Shown: positions 1-6,900 of the stretch, piece after piece
Layout of the letters: every line of letters starts with the position of its first letter
Numbering within the stretch: the stretch's first letter is position 1
Source: Emticicia agri
Lineage (GTDB): Bacteria; Bacteroidota; Bacteroidia; Cytophagales; Spirosomataceae
NCBI GenBank assembly: GCA_945860265.1
Contig: CAMAQF010000048.1
Coordinates: 1-32,350 of the forward strand
Direction: 5' to 3'
Length of the DNA: 32,350 nucleotides
Program-made: the position numbers and the translations under genes
Notes under the pieces: model-generated
The model's input: only the letters and a program-made list of their open reading frames with translations
What the model was told of the DNA's origin: nothing
The model's database searches: none

Positions 1-1036
1 TAGCTGCTACTAATGGAACATTATCTACAATAGCCGATACCAAGCCAATGATCAGAATAATTAAATCTTGATTACCAATAGTATCGTTCATGCTCACTGC
101 CAAACTTTGCAAAAGCCCAGTTGATTCTAAACAACCAATGGCCAATAAGATGCCCAAGAAAAACAAAATACTGCTCGAATCTATCTTGCTCAAAGCATGC
201 GATGCCGTGAAAGGTTGGCGATCTTCTTCGTCTTTTTTGCTGTGCAAAATTTCGCCAACAACCCAAACAATTCCTAAGCCAAGCATCATACCCATATAAG
301 GTGGTAAATGCGTAACAGTCTTGAAAATCGGTACAAAAAGTAGTGTTCCAAGTCCGACAAAAAACATGGTATTACGTTCTTTGGTGCTTGTCTCTATGAA
401 ATCATTTTCTTCAATTGCTTGATTATCAATTACTTGTCCTCTCATTGTATAACTTAAACACAATAGTGGAATAACCAACGAAACTAAACTCGGAATAAAT
501 AAACTTTGCATAATATTGGTTGCTGAAATTTGTCCGCCAATCCAAAGCATGGTGGTTGTTACGTCACCAATCGGAGACCACGCTCCGCCCGCATTGGCTG
601 CAATGATTACGATTCCTGCAAAAAACTTTCGTTGGTCAGTATCTGAAATGATTTTTCGTAACAAAGAAACCATCACGATTGCGGTAGTAAGATTATCAAG
701 AACTGCTGAAAGAAAAAATGCCAATAAACCGATTGTCCAGAGCAAAGTGACTGATTTTTTGCTTGAAATTTGGTCTGTAATTATCTTAAAACCTTGGTGA
801 GCATCAATCAGCTCAACGATTGTCATTGCTCCGAGCAAGAAAAAAAGAATTTCGGCAATTGATGCCAAATGATGCGAAAGGTTTTCTTGAATTACATGGC
901 TTTCAGCCCCTCTCATAGCATAGACCGTCCAGCAAATTGTACCAACCAGTAGGGCAGACGCCGTTTTATTGATTTTTATTGGGTGTTCAAAGGCAATAGC
1001 TGCATAGCCAATGATAAATATAATTGAGATGAGCAT
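1..1036 (-). CDS. nhaD: NhaD-type Na+/H+ antiporter (C-terminus cut by window edge)
   Basis: A minus-strand frame is open from an ATG at 1036 to the left edge, giving about 345 residues with no stop. It reads as a polytopic membrane protein. Segments typical of NhaD and the ion-transporter superfamily are visible: SAVLDNLTTAIVMVSLLRK, then ANAGGAWSPIGDVTTTMLW, and near the edge a second LVSAIVDNVPLVAA element repeating the DN(L/V)(T/P) pattern. Members exchange Na+ (or Li+) for H+ across the inner membrane. The usual family length is above 400 residues, so roughly the last quarter lies outside the window. The next gene to the right runs the opposite way. Family confidence is high; specificity for Na+ is taken from the family. 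Confidence 0.88.
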   Translation of the reverse strand, partial: MLISIIFIIGYAAIAFEHPIKINKTASALLVGTICWTVYAMRGAESHVIQENLSHHLASIAEILFFLLGAMTIVELIDAHQGFKIITDQISSKKSVTLLWTIGLLAFFLSAVLDNLTTAIVMVSLLRKIISDTDQRKFFAGIVIIAANAGGAWSPIGDVTTTMLWIGGQISATNIMQSLFIPSLVSLVIPLLCLSYTMRGQVIDNQAIEENDFIETSTKERNTMFFVGLGTLLFVPIFKTVTHLPPYMGMMLGLGIVWVVGEILHSKKDEEDRQPFTASHALSKIDSSSILFFLGILLAIGCLESTGLLQSLAVSMNDTIGNQDLIILIIGLVSAIVDNVPLVAA

Positions 1037-1489
1037 GATTTAACTAATATTTTGAGACAATAAAAGTACAAATAAATAAAGGATTTAACATTTGTATTTA
1101 TTGGTAAAGTTGCTCGTGATTAGTTGCTGCCTTAAAATACCCACTTCCGACAGGTAAAAAGACTGATTTTTAAAATGGTTATATTGTAAGAATTTAATTA
1201 TTAGTTTTCATGAAAAATAAACATTAAAATCCTATTTTAGTGAAACAAAATTTGATATAGTTTTAGGTATAAACTCAAGTATAGACTCAAAGAAGGGCTA
1301 GTGGTCTAACTGTGATTTTGGCCAAATAAAAAGGTATTTTTAGTTAATTTAGATATTTGAATTTAATTCTTACTTTTGAGTTTGTTTTTTTCAAATCAAG
1401 AAAAACACGAGTAATTTAAAGACGCAACTAATGCTAATATTTCATCTATATACTCGTCAACAGTCGACTCAAAATCAATAAATAGCAAA
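1037..1489. other. AT-rich intergenic region between divergent genes
   Basis: This 450-base stretch separates the antiporter from the NAD(P)-binding protein. I see no coding frame worth calling. It contains a TACTTTTG -7-like element at 1371-1378 and, nearer the downstream gene, a GCAACT/CATCTA pair (1424-1448) that resembles the ECF motif found elsewhere but has a spacer 2 nt shorter. Confidence 0.6.
1371..1378 (+). promoter_or_regulatory. Candidate -7 element (TACTTTTG) for the NAD(P)-binding protein
   Basis: TACTTTTG fits the Bacteroidota TANNTTTG consensus. No good TTTG element sits at the expected distance upstream (only TTTA near 1348), so the call is weak. The start codon lies about 110 nt downstream. 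Confidence 0.35.
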
Positions 1490-2092
1490 ATGAATATAAC
1501 TATCATAGGAGCCTCGGCTGGAATTGGCCTAGAAACAGTAAAACGAGGATTAAATAGAAATCATTCGATAACGACCCTTTCTCGATCTGAAATTGGAATA
1601 GAGGAGAAAAAATCCTTAAAAATGGTACTTGGTGATGCAACTAATAAATCTGACCTATTAAATTCGATTCAAAACGCAGATGCTCTAATTGTAACATTAG
1701 GAACTGGCAAGAATATGAAAACTACTAGCCTATTTTCAGATTTTGCAAAGTTAATTGTCGAAATACATAAGGAGAAAAAAATAGATACCCCATTTATTTT
1801 TGTTACAGGATTTGTAGCAGGAGAAAGCAAAAATTATGTTTCTTGGTTAGTAAAGATCTTTTTAAAATACTTTTTAAAAGACGTTTATGCTGACAAAGCT
1901 AAAATGGAAGAAATTATCACTAATTCAGATCTGAATTGGACAGTTGTGAGGCCAGGAAGGCTATTTGACAAGGAATTGACAGAAAAATACCGTGTTGAAA
2001 ACAAATTATTTAAAGGAATTAATATAGGCGGAATTAATAGAGCAGACGTAGCAGACTTTTTAAGAAAACAGGCAGAAAAACAAACTGAATAA
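1490..2092 (+). CDS. NAD(P)-binding atypical SDR / NmrA-like oxidoreductase
   Basis: 200 residues. The N-terminus MNITIIGASAGIGLET is a Rossmann nucleotide-binding loop (GASxGIG) after a first beta strand. LGDATNKSDLLNSI and ADALIVTLGTGKN match the second and third strands of the NAD(P)H-binding family (PF13460 type), and DLNWTVVRPGRLFD near residues 155-170 is the family's typical late motif. The classical YxxxK dyad of catalytic SDRs is not clear, so it may be a regulator or a reductase of unknown substrate. It stands alone, with long AT-rich flanks on both sides. A weak ECF-like promoter candidate lies 42 nt upstream. Confidence 0.75.
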   Translation: MNITIIGASAGIGLETVKRGLNRNHSITTLSRSEIGIEEKKSLKMVLGDATNKSDLLNSIQNADALIVTLGTGKNMKTTSLFSDFAKLIVEIHKEKKIDTPFIFVTGFVAGESKNYVSWLVKIFLKYFLKDVYADKAKMEEIITNSDLNWTVVRPGRLFDKELTEKYRVENKLFKGINIGGINRADVADFLRKQAEKQTE

Positions 2093-2690
2093 AAAAAATA
2101 CATCACTATTTCTGCAAAATAGACTCGGCTGAACATTTGTACCTTCTATTTGCATTTGCACTAAATTTTAATTTTTATTCTTCTAATTCCCCAACAACAC
2201 TAAGCCTTTTTCGTTGACAGCAATATAAAAAGACCGAAAAAATAATATAACACCATATCAGTTCAGTTCCAACAATCTCTCCCAGAGGAACGGAGGAGAT
2301 GGTATTGGTCCTTGCTTTTGAAGTTAAACAATACTACCCAAAAAATCAAAGAATACCCATATAAGGGCATGAATAATTTTGAAATCAATTTTTAAGATAA
2401 AATAATGATTTAGGCCATTGATAATATTCGTTGTGAATCAGGCGAAGTTTCTGACTCAAACTCAAAATGTGTGCTTATTGAAAAGTAAATCAAGATAAAA
2501 TTAGAATAAGCGTATTTCGTTTTGTGACGAAATAGACTTTTTTTTCTGTCAGCCTAAATGTCTTATCAATAATTTACAAGACCTCATCAAGCCCTGTTAC
2601 CATTCATTCAAAAAAATAATTGAGCAGATGAAAGTATTTGTCTATTTTTGCTCAACACTTATTTTATTTCATAAATAAACCAATAGTAAA
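2093..2690. other. 600-base intergenic region; inverted repeat and gene remnant candidate
   Basis: No convincing gene. An inverted repeat ATTTCGT (2514-2520) / ACGAAAT (2527-2533) is followed by a T-run (about 2538-2545) and may be a terminator or a small-RNA 3' end. On the minus strand at about 2178-2335 a frame of some 50 codons has no usable start; its translation includes a hydrophobic run (LIWCYIIFSVFLYCC), possibly a gene remnant. A candidate promoter for the next gene is listed separately. Confidence 0.45.
2620..2650 (+). promoter_or_regulatory. Candidate promoter TTG-N20-TATTTTTG
   Basis: TTG at 2620-2622, a 20-nt spacer and TATTTTTG at 2643-2650 fit the main Bacteroidota promoter pattern. 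Transcription would begin near 2657, about 35 nt before the ATG at 2691. Confidence 0.5.
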
Positions 2691-3740
2691 ATGAACAAAT
2701 TAACCCCTTTTGCAAGATTTCTGATAATGCTTGTAATACTTGGTGCAATCTTTTTTGGTGGAAAATATGTCCTCGAAAATACATCTTGGGGCAAAAATAT
2801 GCTTTCCAAAAGTACGACTGAGCAAACCGATGCCGATACAAAAGCTCCTGAAGAAGGCCCAGCTTCGGAAGCATTAAGTACTTCGAGTTCGTCCTCCTCA
2901 AGTTCGAGTGATACAGAGGCTACTTCTGGCGGAGGGGCGAGTTTTAGTTATGTAGCACCAGAGCCTATCAACGGAAAACTGAAAGGTGTAGTTGAGCTGG
3001 GTGCGAGTGGTTTCAACTCTTTTATTGTAAGAATTGATAAAGATAAAAACTGGAAGCTTGAAAAAGCAGAATTTGGGAATAGCTTAGTAACAGAAAATAT
3101 GGCAACTGATGAAGACATTCGTGCAGGTTTAAAGCAATATATCGGCAAAATGCTTGATTTTGGCGTCAGTGGCCGTGATATTCACTTTGTGGTGAGTTCG
3201 GGTGCTGTAAAAGCTGATATTACACAAAAAATCATCAAGAACTTGAAGGCTTTGAATTATTTCGTAAATACGGTTTCAGCTCAACAAGAAGGTGCTTTAG
3301 CCTTGAAATGTGTATTGCCAAAAGACTTTGAAGAAGAGGCTTTTGTAACAGACATCGGTTCAGGAAATACGAAAATTTCGTGGATTAAAAGCGGCGGAGT
3401 GTCGGCGGTTGAGACTTACGGAGCTAAATATTTTCAAGATGGCACTGACGATGGCAAAGTATATGGCGAAGTAAAAGCTAAATGTGCAGGAATTCCGAGT
3501 ATGCAACGCAAAACTTGCTTTATAATTGGTGGGGCTCCGTTTTCGATGGCAAAACAAGTAAGAAACGGTAAAGAACGCTATACAATCTTGAAAGCACCAA
3601 AAGATTATAAAATGGATGATGCCAAAGGAAAAGCAGGTATAAATATCTATAAAGCTATCAAAGATGCCACTGGTTGTGAGCAATTTGTGTTCGACTGGGA
3701 CGCTAACTTTACAATTGGTTTCTTATTGAATTTGCCTTAA
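2691..3740 (+). CDS. Membrane-anchored Ppx/GppA-like (actin-fold) protein
   Basis: 349 residues in three parts. Residues 9-28 form one transmembrane segment; residues 40-90 are a low-complexity linker with a run of about ten serines (64-73); residues 97-349 resemble the exopolyphosphatase/GppA branch of the ASKHA fold. Visible motifs in order: VELGASGFNSFIVRI (101-115, phosphate-1 loop), VVSSGAVKADI (167-177, like the TSAxRDA segment), SAQQEGALAL (196-205, like SGxEEA), DIGSGNTKISW (221-231, phosphate-2 loop) and CFIIGGAPFSMAK (276-288, adenosine-type loop). The catalytic Glu of the EEA motif is changed to QEG. By the positive-inside rule the main domain would be outside the cytoplasm, odd for a nucleotide-binding fold. 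Function unknown. A terminator follows directly. Confidence 0.6.
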   Translation: MNKLTPFARFLIMLVILGAIFFGGKYVLENTSWGKNMLSKSTTEQTDADTKAPEEGPASEALSTSSSSSSSSSDTEATSGGGASFSYVAPEPINGKLKGVVELGASGFNSFIVRIDKDKNWKLEKAEFGNSLVTENMATDEDIRAGLKQYIGKMLDFGVSGRDIHFVVSSGAVKADITQKIIKNLKALNYFVNTVSAQQEGALALKCVLPKDFEEEAFVTDIGSGNTKISWIKSGGVSAVETYGAKYFQDGTDDGKVYGEVKAKCAGIPSMQRKTCFIIGGAPFSMAKQVRNGKERYTILKAPKDYKMDDAKGKAGINIYKAIKDATGCEQFVFDWDANFTIGFLLNLP

Positions 3741-3766
3741 AGTTTTTAATACATTTTGACCTAAGA

Positions 3767-3801
3767 AAGTCCTCCGAAACATTATATTTGGAGGACTTTT
3801 T
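3767..3801 (+). terminator. Rho-independent terminator
   Basis: Perfect 9-bp stem AAGTCCTCC (3767-3775) / GGAGGACTT (3790-3798) followed by T residues. It ends the Ppx/GppA-like gene and separates it from the sigma operon. Confidence 0.85.
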
Positions 3802-3831
3802 GTTTGCAAAAAAAAGTTTTTTTCGATATTT

Positions 3832-3860
3832 CCGCAAGTTTTATTTAATTTTCACATCTA
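3832..3860 (+). promoter_or_regulatory. Putative ECF-dependent autoregulatory promoter
   Basis: CCGCAAGTTTTA (3832-3843), 11 nt, CATCTA (3855-3860). GCAAGT to TCTA is 17 nt, the usual spacing of ECF -35 and -10 elements. The same two blocks with the same 11-nt gap stand at 5377-5405, and a close copy stands at 28776-28750 on the minus strand. No TANNTTTG element is visible here. The predicted transcript starts about 20 nt before the TTG start codon. Binding of this particular sigma factor is inferred. Confidence 0.7.
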
Positions 3861-3888
3861 TATTAATTAATTAAGAAAACCAACTTAT

Positions 3889-4464
3889 TTGGACGAAAAA
3901 CAATTCATTACTGATTTGCAGAAAGGCTCGCAAAGTGCTTTCCGCCACCTCGTTGATACATTTCAAAACAAGGTGTTTAATACGGTATTGTCTATTGTGC
4001 ACAACGATGAAGAAGCCGAAGATATATCTCAGGAAGTTTTTATTGAGATTTTTGAGTCAGTGGGTAAATTTAAGGGAGAAGCAAAGCTTTCAACATGGAT
4101 TTATCGAATAGCGACCAATAAAGCCATAGAGCATCATCGCCGAAAGAAAGCCAGTAAACGCTTTGCATTTCTGACGAGTCTTTTTGGTGAAAACGATGAA
4201 ATTGTGCATCATCCAGCTGATTTTGAGCACCCTGGGATTTTACTTGAAAACAAAGAACGAGCAAAATTATTATTTAAACATATTAACCAATTGACTGATA
4301 ATCAGAAGGTTGCTTTTACACTTTGTAATATAGAAGGACTAAATTATCAAGAAATATCAGATGTGATGCAACTGTCTATGTCGTCGGTTGAGTCATTATT
4401 ATTCAGAGCAAAAACAAATCTCCGAAAAACATTAAAAGAGTTTTATGTGAACCAAATTATATAA
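3889..4464 (+). CDS. ECF (RpoE-like) RNA polymerase sigma factor
   Basis: 191 residues, typical for an ECF factor with only regions 2 and 4. Region 2 is at about 19-88: FRHLVDTFQNKVFNTVLSIV, DISQEVFIEIFE (45-56, core binding) and LSTWIYRIATNKAIEHHRRK (67-86, -10 recognition). Region 4 is at about 130-182: LTDNQKVAFTLCNIEGL and YQEISDVMQLSMSSVESLLF, the helix-turn-helix that reads the -35 element. The start is a TTG, since no in-frame ATG or GTG precedes region 2 at a sensible distance. Four nucleotides separate it from the next gene and four more separate that from the third, so the three form an operon. Its own promoter carries the motif repeated before the YHYH operon, which suggests autoregulation. 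Confidence 0.92.
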   Translation: MDEKQFITDLQKGSQSAFRHLVDTFQNKVFNTVLSIVHNDEEAEDISQEVFIEIFESVGKFKGEAKLSTWIYRIATNKAIEHHRRKKASKRFAFLTSLFGENDEIVHHPADFEHPGILLENKERAKLLFKHINQLTDNQKVAFTLCNIEGLNYQEISDVMQLSMSSVESLLFRAKTNLRKTLKEFYVNQII

Positions 4465-4468
4465 GGTC

Positions 4469-4786
4469 ATGAAAAATCAAGAAGAAATTGAACGCCAAAT
4501 AGATGAAACCGTTGGAGCATTAGAAGGAATAGAACGAGCTGAACCTCGACCATTTTTTTATACTCGATTAGAGGCCAAAATGGATATTTCTGGAATGCAA
4601 CAATGCTATGCAATAATACCAAAGTTTATGGCACGGTCAACTTTTGTGTGGTCGTTTTTAGCTTTAGTTGTATTGCTGAATGTTGGGGTTGTGCTTCGAT
4701 TCAGCCAAAAAACAGTTTCAGAACCGCAAAATGCCAGTTCGTTTGCAAAAGAATATGGATTAAATACGCTCGATTCAAATTTATAA
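4469..4786 (+). CDS. Short membrane protein in anti-sigma position
   Basis: 105 residues. The N-terminal 50 residues are charged and probably cytoplasmic (MKNQEEIERQIDETVGALEG, then FYTRLEAKM). One transmembrane segment follows at about 55-77 (FVWSFLALVVLLNVGVVLRF), with a short tail of about 25 residues outside. Position and topology fit an anti-sigma factor for the ECF protein encoded just upstream. There is no HxxxCxxC zinc motif, so it is not a ZAS-type protein, and it is shorter than most. The transmembrane segment resembles that of the next gene product (both contain LLNVG after a Trp). The anti-sigma role is inferred from context. Confidence 0.6.
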   Translation: MKNQEEIERQIDETVGALEGIERAEPRPFFYTRLEAKMDISGMQQCYAIIPKFMARSTFVWSFLALVVLLNVGVVLRFSQKTVSEPQNASSFAKEYGLNTLDSNL

Positions 4787-4790
4787 TACC

Positions 4791-5321
4791 ATGAAAGATA
4801 ATTACAAATACAACATACTTTGGACAGCTTTAGGTGTGCTTTTGTTACTGAATGTTGGGTTGTTAGTTTGGATTAGTTTTTTCTCAAATAAACTTCCCGA
4901 TCAACCCAAACGATTATATTTAGAAACAGAGTTGAAGTTTGATGAAAAGCAAGCCGAAACTTACCGAAACCTACGCCAAGATCATGCCCAAAAAATGCGT
5001 AGTTTGCGTGAAAATGTAAAAGAAATGAAAAAGGCTTTCTATGCTGATTTAGGTAAACCTATTTTAGAAGATTCATTGAAGGCAAGAACAAAAAAAATAG
5101 AGAGTAAGATGGCCGAGGCAGATGTAATTACGTTTCGCCATTTTCATCAAATTCGCCAAATGTGTACACCCGCTCAGCAAAAGCATTTTGATGAGGTAAT
5201 TCTCGATTTAATTCGTTCTATCGAACGTCCAGGCTCTCAAGGCGGACCACACCAAGGAGGTCCACCGCCAAGAGACGGTCGCCCACCGTTGGATAATATG
5301 CCTCCACCGCCTGTCAGATAA
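4791..5321 (+). CDS. Periplasmic Spy/CpxP-like (heavy-metal sensor type) protein
   Basis: 176 residues. A signal anchor lies at about 8-30 (ILWTALGVLLLLNVGLLVWI). The rest is a largely helical, charged domain (LKFDEKQAETYRNLRQDHAQ, then a helix rich in K, E and R), with FRHFHQIRQMCTPAQQKHFDEV at about 117-138, which matches the LTxxQ-like motif of Spy/CpxP and metal-resistance sensor proteins. The C-terminus is a flexible Gly/Pro/Arg tail (GGPPPRDGRPP, PPPP). Proteins of this group in ECF operons bind or sense metal or misfolded protein outside the inner membrane and feed the signal to an anti-sigma factor. The one Cys and nearby His residues could bind metal, but this is not shown. Confidence 0.7.
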   Translation: MKDNYKYNILWTALGVLLLLNVGLLVWISFFSNKLPDQPKRLYLETELKFDEKQAETYRNLRQDHAQKMRSLRENVKEMKKAFYADLGKPILEDSLKARTKKIESKMAEADVITFRHFHQIRQMCTPAQQKHFDEVILDLIRSIERPGSQGGPHQGGPPPRDGRPPLDNMPPPPVR

Positions 5322-5376
5322 TATTTATGAAAATAATTTGCTAAATACTTGTCGAAACCATTTGGTGAAAAAAATA

Positions 5377-5405
5377 CCGCAAGTTTTAGAAATAAAATGC
5401 ATCTA
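5377..5405 (+). promoter_or_regulatory. Putative ECF-dependent promoter of the YHYH operon
   Basis: CCGCAAGTTTTA (5377-5388), 11 nt, CATCTA (5400-5405): 12 of 12 and 6 of 6 bases identical to the sigma gene's own promoter with equal spacing, while the 11-nt spacer differs. Both are followed by a TTAATTAATT stretch. The leader to the ATG at 5514 would be about 100 nt. Confidence 0.72.
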
Positions 5406-5513
5406 TTTAATTAATTTCAAAAAAACATTGACCAATAAATTATTCTATGGACTGAACTTTACGAGAAAAAACACTTTCAACTAGTTAATGTTTCACTTTA
5501 AAAATCAAGTACA

Positions 5514-6344
5514 ATGAAAAATTCAGTCATGTTTTTTGCAGTTCTAGTTTCCAATGTCATGCTTTTGGTTTCAGCATGTGGTAATGAGTCGAACTTATCA
5601 CCAAGTACAACATCGAGCCTCCCAACCACTAATTCGACTACCTCATCAACCGGTTCGAGTTCGACAACCACAACAACCGCCAATGCACTTACTTCGCTCG
5701 AAATTTTTAAGAAAGTTTATGGAGCAACGGAAGTCTATATCGAAGGGAATTACGCAATTATCAAAGCAAATGGTTTGCCAGACCATAAAAGTCCTTATTA
5801 TAAAGATACTCAGTGGGCAACCGCAAAGTATGAAGCTTACAACGGAGCGAATAATAAGTTTGCTTTAAATCCTAATAGAATTGTTTCACAAAGTTATGTT
5901 TTTAAGATTCCAATAAATCCAGCAAAAGCTTCAAATTCAAGTGCAACACCAGCTGGGCCGATTGGTATATCTCTTAATGGTGTTCCGTTTTATAATCAAT
6001 ATGCAGCCATGAATGCTCCTTTAACCAACGAAGCAAACGGTTTTGACCAATATAAAGGACATCCACAGCAACAAGGTCAATATCACTACCATGTTGAGCC
6101 AACTTACCTTACTGATCAAAAGGGGAAAGATGCACTTTTGGGTTTTTTGTTAGATGGGTTTCCTGTTTATGGGCCACTCGAAAAAGGTAAAACTGTAACC
6201 AATAGCGATTTAGATGGCTATCACGGACACTCGCACGCCACAACCGAATACCCAAACGGTATTTATCATTATCACATCACTGACGCAGATCCTTACATCA
6301 ATGGCAATGGTTTTTATGGCACGGCAGGCACTGTTTCTAAGTAG
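5514..6344 (+). CDS. YHYH-domain lipoprotein
   Basis: 276 residues. The lipoprotein signal ends in LLVSAC (Cys22), followed by a Ser/Thr-rich linker to about residue 60. The domain at about 85-276 carries two YHYH tetrapeptides (190-193 in GQYHYHVEP and 251-254 in GIYHYHITD), with LLGFLLDGFPVYGPL and LDGYHGHSHATTEYP between them. This is the YHYH family signature (PF14240 type). The many His residues suggest metal binding, but the biochemical role of the family is not established. The protein should sit in a membrane facing the periplasm or the cell surface. The next gene starts inside its last codons, so the two are probably translationally coupled, and a SCO1 gene follows. Confidence 0.88.
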   Translation: MKNSVMFFAVLVSNVMLLVSACGNESNLSPSTTSSLPTTNSTTSSTGSSSTTTTTANALTSLEIFKKVYGATEVYIEGNYAIIKANGLPDHKSPYYKDTQWATAKYEAYNGANNKFALNPNRIVSQSYVFKIPINPAKASNSSATPAGPIGISLNGVPFYNQYAAMNAPLTNEANGFDQYKGHPQQQGQYHYHVEPTYLTDQKGKDALLGFLLDGFPVYGPLEKGKTVTNSDLDGYHGHSHATTEYPNGIYHYHITDADPYINGNGFYGTAGTVSK

Positions 6345-6900
6345 TATTTTCCTATTGATAGCTGCTTGTAAGCAAGCAACTAAAATAAATACTCCGGAGA
6401 TAAAATTCGAAGCGAATTATGAGGCTTTTTCGCATAATCAAGGGGTATTACTTTACGAAAATAAACCTTTTTCGGGTGTTCAGTATCTACTTTTTACTAA
6501 TCAAGATACCGCAAAAGCTTCGACTTATATAGCAGGAAAGGAGCAGGGGTGGAGTAAAATTTGGTACGAGGATGGTCGATTAGCCGAAGAACGCTATTAC
6601 GAAAAAGGTAAAAAGGAAAATATACACCGTGCATGGTGGCCTGATGGAAAACTTCGTTTTGAGTATCATTTTAAAAACGATGAACATCACGGCCAGCAAA
6701 TAGATTGGTTTCCGAACGGAAAAATCGCTGAAATATTTCATTACATAAATGGGCACGAAGAAGGTCAGCAACAAATGTGGTTTGAGGATGGCTCTCTTAA
6801 AGCCAATTATGTCATAAAAAAAGGTCGCCGATTTGGCTTGCCAGGTGTAAAAAACTGTATTTCAGTGGTTGAAAACAATACTTTTCGAGCAAAAAAATGA
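6307..6900 (+). CDS. MORN-repeat lipoprotein (YwqK-like)
   Basis: About 197 residues from the ATG at 6307 (or 194 from 6316). The longer open frame to 6214 is out of place, because the lipoprotein signal ALFLSSIFLLIAAC begins right after these Met codons. The mature part has at least four MORN/toxin_YwqK-type repeats, recognisable by W(Y/F)xDGxL: WSKIWYEDGRLAEERYY, HRAWWPDGKLRFEYHF, QQIDWFPNGKIAEIFHY and QQMWFEDGSLKANYV. It overlaps the YHYH gene by 38 nt, and its stop overlaps the SCO1 start as ATGA, so the three genes form one tightly coupled operon. 'Antitoxin' annotations of this family are by name only; a binding or scaffold role is as likely. Confidence 0.8.
   Translation: MVFMARQALFLSSIFLLIAACKQATKINTPEIKFEANYEAFSHNQGVLLYENKPFSGVQYLLFTNQDTAKASTYIAGKEQGWSKIWYEDGRLAEERYYEKGKKENIHRAWWPDGKLRFEYHFKNDEHHGQQIDWFPNGKIAEIFHYINGHEEGQQQMWFEDGSLKANYVIKKGRRFGLPGVKNCISVVENNTFRAKK

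Noticed and set aside
6214-6306. N-terminal extension of the MORN protein to 6214
   Set aside because: It would overlap the YHYH gene by 131 nt and place about 30 unrelated residues before a good lipoprotein signal.
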